DNA of 64,000 bases from NCBI GenBank assembly GCA_964634465.1, contig CAZWLY010000013.1:1-64000 (forward strand), written 5' to 3'. A model generated the notes under the pieces. The model did not search any database. It was not told the DNA's origin and worked only from the letters and a program-made list of their open reading frames with translations. How positions within the stretch are numbered: position 1 is the stretch's first letter; each line of letters opens with the position of its first letter. The stretch comes from CAZWLY01 sp964634465 (GTDB lineage: Bacteria > Desulfobacterota > Desulfarculia > G963662305). Position numbers and translations under genes: made by a program. Of the stretch, positions 1-9,746 are shown piece by piece.

Positions 1-1363
1 CCTTGCCGATGGCGGCGGTGGTGTTGCCCAGGGCGTCCAGGGAGTCGGTGATCTTCCTGGTCTCGGGGCCCAGGCCGCTCATCTCGGAGATGCCGCCGGC
101 GTTGTCGGCGATGGGGCCGTAGGCGTCCACGGTCATGGTGGCGCCGACGGTGGCCAGCATGCCGACGGCGGCGATGCCGATGCCGTACACGCCCGCCTGC
201 CAGTAGGCGATGCCGGTGGCGACGCAGATGCCGATGACCGGCAGCGCGACCGACTCCATACCGACGGCCAGGCCGGTGATCATGACCGTGGCCGGACCGG
301 TCTCGGAGCTCTCGGCGATCTTGCGAATCGGGGTCGAGCTGGTGTAGTACTCGGCCAAGAGGCCGATGATGATGCCGACCACCAGGCCGGCGACGACGCA
401 CCAGAACACGCCCAAGGGCAAGCCGAGGCCGACACAGGCGAAGTAGACCAGGACGACCAGCGCGGCGGCGGCGACGAAGGTGGTGTAGCGCAGCGCCGCG
501 GCCGGGCTGATCCTCTCGAAGATCTTGATCGAAAACACGCCCAGGAAGGACGACAGCAGACCGACCATGGCCACCATGACCGGCATGGTCATGTAGGCGA
601 CGCGCAGCTTGGCGTCGTCACCGGCGAGAGACATGGTGGCGGCGATGGCGATGGTGGCGATGATCGAGCCGACGTAGGACTCGAAGATGTCGGCGCCCAT
701 GCCGGCGATGTCGCCGACGTTGTCGCCGACGTTGTCGGCGATGGTGCCCGGGTTGCGCGGGTCGTCCTCGGGAATGCCGGCCTCGACCTTGCCGACCAGG
801 TCGGCGCCGACGTCGGCGGCCTTGGTGTAGATGCCGCCGCCCATGCGGGCGAACAGCGCGATGGACGAAGCGCCCATGGCGAAGCCGTTCATGATGAAGG
901 CGGTCGTCGGGTTGTTACCCACAAACCCGAACCAGATGCCGACGCCCAGAAGGCCCAGCGAGGCCACGGCCAGACCCATGACCGAGCCCGAGAAGTAAGA
1001 GACGTTCAACGCCTTGGCCTGGCCCCACTTGTTGGCCGCCTCGGCGGTCCGGGAGTTGCCGCGGGTCGCCGCCGACATCCCGGCGAAGCCGGCGATGATC
1101 GAGCAGGCGGCGCCGGTCAAAAAGGCCACCGCGGTCAGCCAGGTGATGCCCAGCCCCAACAGGACGAACACCACGGCGATGAAGATGGCCAGGATGGTGT
1201 ACTCTCGTTTCAAAAAGGCCATGGCGCCGGTGTGGATCATCTCCTCCAGCTCGACCATGGTCTCGTTGCCGTTGGGCTGCTTCTTGACGTAGACGAAGAT
1301 CAAGAACGCAATAATGAGCCCAATGCCTCCCAGATAGGGAGCGTAGCCGGTTAGGTCACCCAT
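1..1363 (-). CDS. hppA: Membrane-bound ion-translocating pyrophosphatase, K+-stimulated type (partial, C-terminus outside window)
   Basis: Hydrolyses PPi and pumps H+ or Na+ across the cytoplasmic membrane. The gene starts at ATG 1363 behind a GAGGAGG ribosome site and runs off the left edge after 454 codons. Visible are many hydrophobic helices and the family substrate-binding stretch containing DVGADLVGKVEAGIPEDDPR, followed by NPGTIADNVGDNVGD. The last codons read GNTTAAIGK; alanine where K+-independent enzymes have lysine marks the K+-requiring class. The helix GMGADIFESYVGS carries its gate glutamate in the FES position, as in Na+-pumping enzymes, whereas plant H+-pumps have it about four residues later. 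Family certain; the pumped ion is inference. Separated from pth by a terminator, so probably its own transcript. Confidence 0.97.
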   Translation of the reverse strand, partial: MGDLTGYAPYLGGIGLIIAFLIFVYVKKQPNGNETMVELEEMIHTGAMAFLKREYTILAIFIAVVFVLLGLGITWLTAVAFLTGAACSIIAGFAGMSAATRGNSRTAEAANKWGQAKALNVSYFSGSVMGLAVASLGLLGVGIWFGFVGNNPTTAFIMNGFAMGASSIALFARMGGGIYTKAADVGADLVGKVEAGIPEDDPRNPGTIADNVGDNVGDIAGMGADIFESYVGSIIATIAIAATMSLAGDDAKLRVAYMTMPVMVAMVGLLSSFLGVFSIKIFERISPAAALRYTTFVAAAALVVLVYFACVGLGLPLGVFWCVVAGLVVGIIIGLLAEYYTSSTPIRKIAESSETGPATVMITGLAVGMESVALPVIGICVATGIAYWQAGVYGIGIAAVGMLATVGATMTVDAYGPIADNAGGISEMSGLGPETRKITDSLDALGNTTAAIGK

Positions 1364-1432
1364 TATGCCTTATCCTCCTCTTCAGATGATGCTCTTTCGA
1401 TGACCGGTTGAGTAATCAAAAAGCCGAAAATC

Positions 1433-1451
1433 AAAAAAGCCGGCCCGGCTC
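1433..1451 (-). terminator. Intrinsic terminator after pth
   Basis: On the minus strand, just after the pth stop, AGCC-GGGCC-GGCT folds into a short GC hairpin followed by six T. It separates the rplY-pth transcript from hppA. The stem is only 4-5 bp, so the call is moderate. Confidence 0.5.
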
Positions 1452-1453
1452 GC

Positions 1454-2038
1454 TCAGGAGCCCGCGACCGGCGCGACGCGGTTGAACCGGTTCTGGGCCG
1501 CCTGAAGCCCCCGGCTCAAGAGTACTTCGAGCGCCTCTTCAGCCCGCTCCAGCATTCGGTCCACCAATTCAACCTCCTCAGGCCCGAAGGGCTTGAGTAC
1601 GTAATCGGCCGCGTCGAGATAGGGCTCGCGAGGCCGACCGATTCCCAGTTTCAAGCGGACGAAGTCCGCGCTGCCCAAAACATCGATGATGGAACCTACG
1701 CCCTTGTGACCGCCGCTACCGCCGCCGGCGGTCAGCTTGCCCAGTCCCAAGGCGATGTCCAGGTCGTCGTGGATGACGACCGTCTTGTCCAACTCGACGC
1801 CGTAACACCTGACCAAACCCTTGACCGACTGGCCGCTCAGGTTCATGTAGGTCTGCGGCTTGGCCAGGATGACCTCTTGGCCCAGCCACCGGCCGCGCCC
1901 GACAAGCGCTTGGGCCGCCAGCTTGGTCACCTTTATGTTCGCCTGTTCGGCCAGGCGGTCGATCAGCCGGAAACCAAGGTTGTGCCGAGTATCACAAAAT
2001 TGGTCGCCAGGATTTCCCAGTCCGACCAACAGCCACAT
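1454..2038 (-). CDS. pth: Peptidyl-tRNA hydrolase
   Basis: Cytoplasmic enzyme that releases peptides from prematurely dropped peptidyl-tRNA. The 194-aa product has the usual bacterial Pth length and begins MWLLVGLGNPG with the N-terminal GLGNPG motif, then DTRHNLGF holding the catalytic histidine (about residue 19), KPQTYMNLSG and VIHDDLD with the conserved aspartate, and GGSGGHKGVGSI. It lies 9 bp downstream of rplY, the classical pairing, and is the last gene before a terminator. Very sure. Confidence 0.98.
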   Translation of the reverse strand: MWLLVGLGNPGDQFCDTRHNLGFRLIDRLAEQANIKVTKLAAQALVGRGRWLGQEVILAKPQTYMNLSGQSVKGLVRCYGVELDKTVVIHDDLDIALGLGKLTAGGGSGGHKGVGSIIDVLGSADFVRLKLGIGRPREPYLDAADYVLKPFGPEEVELVDRMLERAEEALEVLLSRGLQAAQNRFNRVAPVAGS

Positions 2039-2047
2039 GGGCCCTTG

Positions 2048-2722
2048 TTATTCCTCGGAGCTTTCGGGCTGCTCGGCCGACTCGGCCTTCTCGCCCTCGG
2101 CGCTTCCGGCGCCCGCCTCGCCCTCGGCCTCCTCGGCCTCTTCGCCCGTCTCGGCCTCGAGCTCGATGATCCTGGGCGCGGCCACGGCGCACAACACGGT
2201 GTCCTCGTCCACCAAGGGCTCGATGCCCTCGCCGATCTCGAGATCCGAGACCTTGAACGAATCGCCGATATCCAGCCCGGAGATGTCGGCCTCGACCTCG
2301 GCCGGCAACACGCCGGGCAGACCCTTCAAGGGTACGAACCTGGTGCGCAGCTCCGCCACGCCGCCCTTCTCCACACCGACCGGCTCACCGACGAACTTGA
2401 TGAACACATCCAAGGTCACCGGCCGATCGTCGGCCACGCTGTAGAAATCGGCGTGGAGGATGTTCCGGGTGACGGGGTGGACCTGCACCTGCTTGAGCAT
2501 GGCCTTCTTGACCTGGTCGCCTATCTTCAAGTCCAGCAAAAAGGTTCTGGACGGGGACTGAGTCATCAGCTTTCTTAAGACGGCCGGGTCGAGAGACAGC
2601 GATTGCGGCTCGACGCCGGGGCCGTAGAATACGCCGGGAACAAGGCCCTCGGCCCTCAACTTGCGGGCCGCGCCCTTGCCTGACTGATCTCTGAGCTCAA
2701 CGCTCAACTGCGGAACGGACAT
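2048..2722 (-). CDS. rplY: Ribosomal protein L25, long Ctc-type
   Basis: 5S-rRNA-binding protein of the large ribosomal subunit. The 224-aa product has an N-terminal L25 domain (about residues 1-95, with GKGAARKLRAEGLVPGVFYG) and a C-terminal beta domain (TL5/Ctc), then an acidic Glu/Ala tail of about 35 residues, typical of the long form. It is first in the rplY-pth pair with its own promoter (2760-2788), and GGAGG lies about 11 bp before ATG 2722. Very sure of family. Confidence 0.97.
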   Translation of the reverse strand: MSVPQLSVELRDQSGKGAARKLRAEGLVPGVFYGPGVEPQSLSLDPAVLRKLMTQSPSRTFLLDLKIGDQVKKAMLKQVQVHPVTRNILHADFYSVADDRPVTLDVFIKFVGEPVGVEKGGVAELRTRFVPLKGLPGVLPAEVEADISGLDIGDSFKVSDLEIGEGIEPLVDEDTVLCAVAAPRIIELEAETGEEAEEAEGEAGAGSAEGEKAESAEQPESSEE

Positions 2723-2759
2723 TGGTTTCCAAGCCTCCGGTTAACACAAGAATCGGGGT

Positions 2760-2788
2760 ATCATAATTGATCTTGACGTCCAGGGCAA
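2760..2788 (-). promoter_or_regulatory. Sigma-70-type promoter for rplY-pth
   Basis: Minus strand: -35 TTGCCC at 2783-2788, 17-bp spacer, -10 TATGAT at 2760-2765. It points into rplY, whose start is about 38 bp beyond the -10 box. Confidence 0.6.
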
Positions 2789-3042
2789 CCCCTTTTTACG
2801 GGGCCCGCCCCCTTGTAATGGCCACATATGGGGCCCTAATCGCTCGCCAAAAGCAGGCGGCGGTTGAGCCTCGGGGCCTTGGGCCCGGCCGTGAGGAGAG
2901 CGACCTCGAAGCTGCGGCTCGTTCGCCGCCCAGGCTCCATCCTTCCCCCCCGGCGAAGCTCCCAAACCCCGGCGGCCCGAACGATGATCGGCTCGACCGT
3001 CGCCCTCGGGCCGGGGAAGCGACAGCTTATCGCAAAAAACTA
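2789..3042. other. Intergenic region without recognised gene
   Basis: About 250 bp between the M24 peptidase stop and the rplY promoter. It is very GC-rich with several possible hairpins, but I see no convincing ORF, no T-tailed terminator and no match to RNase P, SRP, 6S or tmRNA. The open frames crossing it lack ribosome sites and read as antisense shadow. Confidence 0.4.
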
Positions 3043-4254
3043 TCAATAACCAGCCGGGTTGAGCTCCCTCGGCGTTCCGGTCAGGATTCTGGCTCCGTCT
3101 CGGCCGAGATGGACGGTGTCCTCGAGCTTGACGGTCAGCTTGTCCGTCCTGGCGTGCATCTCCACGGCCAGCACCATGTCCGCCGTGAGCGTCTCCCGCC
3201 CCCCCTTGGCCAACAGCGGCGGTTCGTTGATCTCCAGGCCGATGCCGTGGCCGACGAAGTGGGCGAACTTGCCGCCCGGAAAGGCCAGGAACGAGTCTCC
3301 CAAGCCGGAATCGGACGCCGCCCGCCAGGCCAGATCGTAGACCTCCCCGGTCAGAAGGCCCGGCTCGAGGGCGTCGATGACCTTCTCGAAGGTCGCCCGC
3401 AACCGGTCGAACAGGGCCTGGGCCTCGTCAGGCGGGCGGCCCACCGAGTAGGTTCGGGACTGGTCGGCGTAGTAGCCGCCCACCGAGGCGGGGATGTCGA
3501 TGACCACCAAATCGCCGGGCTCGAGCACCCGCCGGGACGGCCCGATCGGCGCGGCAGGAGAGAGCCCCACCCCCGAGACGGTGAAGACCACCCCCGGATG
3601 GACGTTGAGGTTCGGCCCGGAGGCGACCGGCCCTCGACTCATGAAGAAATCGGTCTGGCGCATGAAGATGTTGCCCTCGTTGCCGGCCAGTCGCTGGGCG
3701 TTCTCCACGGCGGCGGCCACCGTGAGCTCGCTCGCGCCGGGAACGACGGCGGCCGAAACCGCCTCGTGGCCGGCCTCGATCACCTTCGCCGCCGCCTCGA
3801 TGAGGGCGATCTCTTGGTCGTCCTTGACCGCCCGTTGGGCCAGGACGATCGGCGAGACGTCGGTCAAACCGCCGCCGACGACCCGCCCGATCTCCTCGGC
3901 CTCCTTGGCCGAAATTATGTCCATCTCCAGGCCGATCCTGGCCTTCGCTCCGAGTCCGGAAAAGGCCTGGGCAGCGATGTTGGACAGGCGGCGTTCGACC
4001 ACCACCCGGCCGGGGTCCAACTCCACCGTCCGCCGGGCGTACTCGGCCCCGGCCCGGATGAAGACGGTGTAATCCTCGCCGGTCACGGCCAAGGCGGCCG
4101 GCTGGGCCAGACCGGTATAGTAGTAGACATCCCTGGAATTGATCAACAGCGCTCCGGAAAGACCGGCCGCGGCGAGGGCCTCCTGGAGCGGTCTTATCCT
4201 GGAAAGGTGGTCCACGGTCTGCGCCTCCGGGCAAGTTCCCGTCACGGCCGTCAT
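3043..4254 (-). CDS. M24-family metallopeptidase (Xaa-Pro aminopeptidase-like)
   Basis: Probable cytoplasmic metallo-aminopeptidase acting on N-terminal Xaa-Pro or similar peptides. The 403-aa product has a creatinase-type N-terminal domain (about 15-140) and a pita-bread catalytic domain (about 150-395). Metal ligands are seen in VVIDIPASVGGYYADQSR (the two Asp), FVGHGIGLEINEPP (His), AVEMHA and KLEDTVHL (the two Glu). It sits between prs and rplY, where many relatives have nothing, so it looks inserted into a conserved block. Exact substrate unknown. Confidence 0.9.
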   Translation of the reverse strand: MTAVTGTCPEAQTVDHLSRIRPLQEALAAAGLSGALLINSRDVYYYTGLAQPAALAVTGEDYTVFIRAGAEYARRTVELDPGRVVVERRLSNIAAQAFSGLGAKARIGLEMDIISAKEAEEIGRVVGGGLTDVSPIVLAQRAVKDDQEIALIEAAAKVIEAGHEAVSAAVVPGASELTVAAAVENAQRLAGNEGNIFMRQTDFFMSRGPVASGPNLNVHPGVVFTVSGVGLSPAAPIGPSRRVLEPGDLVVIDIPASVGGYYADQSRTYSVGRPPDEAQALFDRLRATFEKVIDALEPGLLTGEVYDLAWRAASDSGLGDSFLAFPGGKFAHFVGHGIGLEINEPPLLAKGGRETLTADMVLAVEMHARTDKLTVKLEDTVHLGRDGARILTGTPRELNPAGY

Positions 4255-4356
4255 CTACCCCCGGGCGGGAGGCGATGTCAAGCCTGGCCGGGCCAAGCGG
4301 CCCAAATAACGAGGCCCCCCGAAACGGAGGGCCAGCCGGTTCGCCGAAATATGATC

Positions 4357-5304
<948 letters not shown>

Positions 5305-5341
5305 CTCCCTGTCCTCGCCCTCGATTGGAGTCATGAAAAAC

Positions 5342-5416
5342 TGGCTGGGGTGGCAGGATTCGAACCTGCGAATGCCAGCTCCAAAGGCTGGTGTCTTACC
5401 ACTTGACGACACCCCA
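5342..5416 (-). tRNA. tRNA-Gln (UUG)
   Basis: The minus strand folds as a full cloverleaf. The 7-bp acceptor TGGGGTG/CACCCCA is followed by an encoded GCCA 3' end; the D-arm holds AGTGGTAAG; the anticodon stem CCAGC/GCTGG encloses loop CTTTGGA with anticodon TTG; the T-arm is GCAGG-TTCGAAT-CCTGC. It lies between ispE and prs and is probably co-transcribed with them. Confidence 0.97.
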
Positions 5417-5419
5417 GCG

Positions 5420-6262
5420 TCACGAAAGGCCCTGAGCCAAAAAAACTCGCCAGGACCCTTCCCTCTTCAGCCGCCCCTCGGCGGAGACGGCCTCGGCCTC
5501 GGTCTCGAACAGCCCGAAGACGGTCGGCCCGCTGCCGCTCATCCGGCTGAGCTTGGCGCCCGCTTCCATCAGTCGCTCGCGAATTCGCCCGACCACCGGC
5601 CAGCGCTCGACCACCACCGGTTCGAGGTCGTTGGCCAGGGGGGCCAAATCCTGGTAAGAGCCGATCGCGGGCGTGACAATGGTATCGGTCGCCCCCGGCC
5701 GTGTCAAGGGTTTTTGGAGCCGCGAATAGGCCCAAGCGGTGGAGACTTCGAAGCCAGGATTGACCAATATAAAGTGGTATTTAGGCAACTCGATCGGCGT
5801 CAACCTCTCGCCCACGCCGCCGGCCCAAGCCGGCCTGGCGTCGATGAAGAAAGGCACGTCCGCGCCCAGTTTCAGGGCGAGTCTCTTCAGCTCGGAATCG
5901 TCGAAGGGCGAGCCGTAGAGTCGGTTGGCTCCCTTGAGCACCGCCGCCGCGTCGCTGGAGCCGCCGCCCAGGCCGGCGGCCAGCGGGATGTTCTTGGTCA
6001 ACTCGATCTCAAGACCCGGTTCGAGCCCGGCCGCCTCGAAAAAGACCGCCGCCGCCCGCCAGGCCAGGTTGGACTCGTCGGCGGGCAGGCCGGCGCCGGT
6101 CACGCTCAGGGAGATGCCGTCATCGCTCCGGTCGATGACGAGCTCGTCAAAGAGACCGACCGGTAGAAACAGGCTCGACAACTCGTGGTAGCCATCGGCC
6201 CGGCGGCCCAGGACCTCGAGCGACAGGTTGATCTTGGCCGGGGCGCTGAGCCGGAGAGCCAC
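5420..6262 (-). CDS. ispE: 4-diphosphocytidyl-2-C-methyl-D-erythritol kinase
   Basis: GHMP kinase of the MEP isoprenoid pathway; phosphorylates CDP-ME. The GTG start at 6262, one base after the DUF1844 stop, gives 280 aa beginning VALRLSAPAKINLSLEV, which aligns with the family N-terminus; an upstream ATG would overlap the neighbour by 62 bp and add a non-family extension. Motifs: APAKINLSLEVLGRRADGYH, the GHMP ATP loop PLAAGLGGGSSDAAA, and SRMSGSGPTVFGLF near the C-terminus. Co-transcribed with the upstream gene and probably with tRNA-Gln and prs. Confidence 0.95.
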   Translation of the reverse strand: MALRLSAPAKINLSLEVLGRRADGYHELSSLFLPVGLFDELVIDRSDDGISLSVTGAGLPADESNLAWRAAAVFFEAAGLEPGLEIELTKNIPLAAGLGGGSSDAAAVLKGANRLYGSPFDDSELKRLALKLGADVPFFIDARPAWAGGVGERLTPIELPKYHFILVNPGFEVSTAWAYSRLQKPLTRPGATDTIVTPAIGSYQDLAPLANDLEPVVVERWPVVGRIRERLMEAGAKLSRMSGSGPTVFGLFETEAEAVSAEGRLKREGSWRVFLAQGLS

Positions 6263-6263
6263 C

Positions 6264-6713
6264 CTATTTGCCCGAACCGCTGGCCGCCTCGACGTAGCGC
6301 ATCCTGACGTCGAAGAGGACGCCATCCAAGAGCTTGCTCTCGCTCTCGTCCAGGTTGCCGGCCGTCTTCTCTTTGAGAATGCCCAGCAGGTCGATGGTCT
6401 GCTTGGCCAGGGGTAGATTGACCGAACTCTGGCCGGTGGCCGGGTCGGGAATGGCCCCCAGGTGCATCAGGGCCGAGGTGGACAAGGAGAAAATGAAGGA
6501 GGCGAAGGTCATCTCGGGCAGCGGTCCCTCGTCCGAGGCGGCCGCCCGACTCCCCGCCTCGGCCTGAGACGCAGACCGATCGGCTTGGGTCGATTTGGAT
6601 TTCGGCTCGGCGGCGGGCTCTTCCTCCGGCCCGGGCTGGATCGGCTCGCCGTCGGCGGTGAACTTCCGGCGATCGGAAACGGTGAAACCCTTGTCGTCGT
6701 CCGATTGGGTCAT
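6264..6713 (-). CDS. DUF1844 family protein
   Basis: 149 aa. The first 65 residues are polar and disordered-looking, rich in Pro, Glu, Ala and Ser. The C-terminal part (about 66-145) matches the DUF1844 pattern: LPEMTFASFIFSLSTSALMH, LGAIPDP, LPLAKQTIDLLGILKEKT and GNLDESE. GGAGG lies about 9 bp before the ATG. The family is widespread in Desulfobacterota and Acidobacteria without assigned function. One base separates it from ispE, so the two are translationally linked. Confidence 0.85.
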   Translation of the reverse strand: MTQSDDDKGFTVSDRRKFTADGEPIQPGPEEEPAAEPKSKSTQADRSASQAEAGSRAAASDEGPLPEMTFASFIFSLSTSALMHLGAIPDPATGQSSVNLPLAKQTIDLLGILKEKTAGNLDESESKLLDGVLFDVRMRYVEAASGSGK

Positions 6714-6932
6714 GGGGCCAACCTCCAGCTCAATTTACCCCATGCTAAGCACTCCCCACCCCAAATGCAAGACCGGGAAGGCCCCCTCGGGGCCGGGCGG
6801 CTCTGTGGCCCGCCGCCTGGGCCTGAAAGCCTGCTCTCCGCCCGGCCCCCCGACCAGAGACCGTAAACCCGGTCGCGAGTAGTCGTCTACAGCTAATGAT
6901 ATTTTAGCCTCGAAGGCGGGCGGTGACAAGGT

Positions 6933-7508
6933 CTAACGGCCGATCAGTTCGATTTTTGATAGGGCTTCGTAGCGCGCCCCGTGGGGCCCCAAGATGGAGC
7001 GGTAGAGGATCAACTCCCGGGCCGTGAACTCCGGCCCCTGGTAGTCGGACAGGCCGACGATCGCCTCGGTCAATTTCACCCGACCCTTCGACGACTTGAC
7101 CCGTCCCAGGGTCAAGTGGGGCGAGAAGGGCCGGCTCTCGGGCTCAAAGCCGAGGGGCTCGAGGGCCCGCTCCATCCCGGCGGCCAGTTCGGCCAGTCGG
7201 TCGGTGTCGCCGCTGATCCCCACCCAGGCCACCCGGGGACTGTTGAGTCTCGGGAAGGCCCCGGCCCCGGCCGGACGAAGTCTGAGCGGCGGGCAGGCCT
7301 CGGCCGCCGGCCGGACCGCTTCCGCCAACTCCCCCACCCGCTCCGCGGCGACGTTGCCCAAAAACTTGATCGTCAAATGGACGCCCTCCATCCGCACCCA
7401 GCGGGCGTCGGCCCCGGAGCGCTTGAGGCGACGCTGGACATCGGTCAGCGAGTCCTTCACTTCGGGCGGCAGATCGAGGGCGAAGAAAAGGCGCCAAAGC
7501 TCGGGCAT
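6933..7508 (-). CDS. thpR: RNA 2',3'-cyclic phosphodiesterase (2H family)
   Basis: 2H phosphoesterase that opens 2',3'-cyclic phosphates on RNA ends. The 191-aa product has both HxT motifs: VHLTIKFLG (about residue 45) and PHLTLGRV (about residue 130). It starts at ATG 7508 with AGGAG upstream, 11 bp after the cinA stop; cinA-thpR is a common pair. The in vivo RNA substrate is usually unknown. Confidence 0.93.
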   Translation of the reverse strand: MPELWRLFFALDLPPEVKDSLTDVQRRLKRSGADARWVRMEGVHLTIKFLGNVAAERVGELAEAVRPAAEACPPLRLRPAGAGAFPRLNSPRVAWVGISGDTDRLAELAAGMERALEPLGFEPESRPFSPHLTLGRVKSSKGRVKLTEAIVGLSDYQGPEFTARELILYRSILGPHGARYEALSKIELIGR

Positions 7509-7519
7509 GGTCGGCTCTC

Positions 7520-8764
7520 CTACAACAGCGCCCGGCGGATCATGTCCAGGGCGTGGGCGGCGGACAGGGCCTGGACCTGGCGGCGGTCACCAGGAAAGCG
7601 GCGGTGCTCGATCTGGCTTTTCCGGCCCACGGCCAGGCCGAAATAGACCGTCCCGACCGGCTTGTCCGGGCTGCCGCCGCTCGGTCCGGCGATGCCGGTC
7701 ACCGAGGCGGCCACGTCCACCCGGGCCCGGCTCTTGAGCCCCTCGGCCATGGCCAAGGCGACCTGGGGCGAGACCGCGCCGTGACGGATGAGGAGTTCCC
7801 GGTCGACGCCCAGAAGCTCCTCCTTGGCCCGGTTGGCGTAGGCGACCACGCCCTCGATAAAATAATCGGACGCGCCGGCGGTCGAGGTTATCCGCCGGGC
7901 CAAAAGCCCGCCGGTGCACGACTCGGCCACGGCCAGGCTCAACCCCCGCTCCCGGAGCAATTCGCCGACCACCCCCTCCAGAACCTCTCCGTCCCGGCCG
8001 AAGACGTATTGCCCGACCCGAGCCCGGATATCGGCCTCGGCGGCGTCCAGGCGTTCTTCCAACGCGTCCTCGTCCGGCCCCTGAGCGGTCAGCGAGATGT
8101 GAACCTCGGGGTGATTGGGATAAGAGCCGAAGGCGACCTTCGGGTGGCGGTCGAACAGGTCGGCTATCTTGGCCTCGACCTGGGACTCGAAAAGGCCGAC
8201 GAGCTTCAGCGTTCGCTGGGCGAAACCCGGTCGGTCCGGGAAGCGGGCGGCCAGTTGGTGGGCCACCGCCCGGTCGAAAAGCTCCCTGGCCTCGGCCGGC
8301 ACGCCGGGCAGGAAAAAGACCAGGCAACCGCTCAAGTCCAGGCGGAAGCCGCAACAGGTCTGATCGGGCGTGAGCCGCTCGGCCCCCGTGGGCAGCCAGG
8401 CCAGCTTCTCCAGGGGGCCGGGCCGGCGGCCCTGGGCCCGGCAGCGGTCGCGGATTTCGGCCAGGATTTCATCGAAAAGGATCAGCGGCCGGTCCAACGC
8501 CTCGGCGGCGACGGCCGCGGTCAGGTCGTCCTCGGTGGGGCCCAGCCCGCCGGTGACGAGCACGAAGTCCGAGCGCTCAACGGCCTGCCTGAGTTCTTCG
8601 ATCAAGTCCTCGGTCCGGTCGCCCAGGGTGGTCACCCGCTCGGGGCGAAGGCCCATCGCCGCCAGGCGGCGGGCCAGGAAACTGGCGTTGGTGTTGATCA
8701 CCCGGCCGTCCAGGATTTCGTCGCCGATTATTATCAGCTCGCCGCGCATTACTGAATTCATCAT
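7520..8764 (-). CDS. cinA: CinA family protein (nicotinamide-nucleotide amidohydrolase / ADP-ribose pyrophosphatase)
   Basis: Two-domain CinA of 414 aa. The N-terminal MoaB-like domain (about 1-170) has GELIIIGDEILDGRVINTN and VLVTGGLGPTEDDLT. The C-terminal PncC amidohydrolase domain (about 255-410) has LAVAESCTGGLLARRIT, GVVAYANRAKEELLGV and VTGIAGPSGGSPDKPVGTV. Known roles of the family are NMN deamidation and cleavage of ADP-ribose derivatives. ATG codons at 8764, 8761 and 8749 all lie near the N-terminus; the one at 8749 (MRGELIIIG) would match most relatives. Confidence 0.94.
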   Translation of the reverse strand: MMNSVMRGELIIIGDEILDGRVINTNASFLARRLAAMGLRPERVTTLGDRTEDLIEELRQAVERSDFVLVTGGLGPTEDDLTAAVAAEALDRPLILFDEILAEIRDRCRAQGRRPGPLEKLAWLPTGAERLTPDQTCCGFRLDLSGCLVFFLPGVPAEARELFDRAVAHQLAARFPDRPGFAQRTLKLVGLFESQVEAKIADLFDRHPKVAFGSYPNHPEVHISLTAQGPDEDALEERLDAAEADIRARVGQYVFGRDGEVLEGVVGELLRERGLSLAVAESCTGGLLARRITSTAGASDYFIEGVVAYANRAKEELLGVDRELLIRHGAVSPQVALAMAEGLKSRARVDVAASVTGIAGPSGGSPDKPVGTVYFGLAVGRKSQIEHRRFPGDRRQVQALSAAHALDMIRRALL

Positions 8765-9031
8765 CCCCGCAGACCGTCGGCGGTGTCAAGTTCGCTTCCG
8801 GTCAGGTTATGCTTGACTGTGTGAATAGTTTCCCTTATCCTTGGTGACCGCGGTGGGCGGCTCCGGCCGCAGAAGCTCTCGCTGAATCTGATTCGCTCTC
8901 GATTTTCCCGCTGGAGAGGTTCCTCTCAGACCGATTAAAAGTTTAAGTTGCTGTTGGGTGGCTGTTCGGTTTCGATCTCTACCCGGCGCCGCCTGCCGCT
9001 TGCCCGATCCCAATCCCAAACAGGCGTCGCA

Positions 9032-9475
9032 TCAAGCCAGCATGGCCGCCAGGACCCAGAGGCAGGCTCCGGCCTGGAGCCCGGCCGCCAGGTCGTCGGC
9101 CATCACCCCCCACCCGCCGGGCAGCCGCTCCGCCGCACCGGCCGGCCAGGGCTTGACGATGTCGAACAGCCTGAAGAGCAAAAAGCCGGCCGGATAGGCC
9201 CACCAGGCGGCCGAGAAAAACAGTAGGGTCAACGCCTGGCCGGCCACCTCGTCGACCACGATCTGGCTGGCGTCCGGACCGTAGACCGCCTCGGCCTTGG
9301 CGGCGGCGATGGTCCCCAGCACGGCGGCGGCGGCGAAGAACACCCACCCCCCCGGCGGCCAGAGCCAGGTCACCACCGCGAAAACGACCGCGGCCAGGGC
9401 CGAGCCGTAGGTCCCCCGCGGGCCGGGGATCAGCCCCACTCCCCAGTGGGCGATGACAAGCCACAGCGACGACAT
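9032..9475 (-). CDS. pgpA: Phosphatidylglycerophosphatase A
   Basis: Membrane enzyme that dephosphorylates phosphatidylglycerol phosphate. The start at 9475 gives 147 aa beginning MSSLWLVIAHWGVGLIPGP; the frame continues upstream to 9601 but that part is unlike the family. The GxGxxP-GTxGS signature (GVGLIPGPRGTYGSALA) and VVDEVAGQALTLL are present, with three or four hydrophobic helices. It lies about 270 bp from cinA, with no convincing gene between. Confidence 0.9.
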   Translation of the reverse strand: MSSLWLVIAHWGVGLIPGPRGTYGSALAAVVFAVVTWLWPPGGWVFFAAAAVLGTIAAAKAEAVYGPDASQIVVDEVAGQALTLLFFSAAWWAYPAGFLLFRLFDIVKPWPAGAAERLPGGWGVMADDLAAGLQAGACLWVLAAMLA

Positions 9476-9548
9476 GCCCCCATCCTCTCCCGGTCGGGCC
9501 GCCGGGTCAAGTGACCAGTCGGACGATTTTTTTGATATAATTGCGGCC

Positions 9549-9731
9549 ATGGCCGGCCCCGACTGCTTCAAATGCCGCTTTCTCACCATCACCTGGAACA
9601 AAGATTTCCCCTACGCCTGCCGGGGGATGGGTTTCAAATCGCGACGGATTCCGTCCCAGGAGGTCTTCCGGTCCTCGGGCATGCCCTGTCAGATGTTCTC
9701 CCCCAAGACGGACCAGCCACGGCCGAAGTAG
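9549..9731 (+). CDS. Small four-cysteine protein, possible zinc-binding
   Basis: 60 aa, MAGPDCFKC... with Cys at residues 6, 9, 24 and 47 and a basic, aromatic-rich body (TITW, FPYACRGMGFKSRR). The CxxC pair plus two further Cys suggests a structural metal site. I recall similar short proteins in Desulfobacterota genomes but know no function. A TATAAT sequence lies only 7 bp before the ATG and no ribosome site is obvious, so the mRNA may be leaderless. Convergent with the metallopeptidase gene. Confidence 0.65.
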   Translation: MAGPDCFKCRFLTITWNKDFPYACRGMGFKSRRIPSQEVFRSSGMPCQMFSPKTDQPRPK

Positions 9732-9746
9732 GCGGATCGACGCCGA

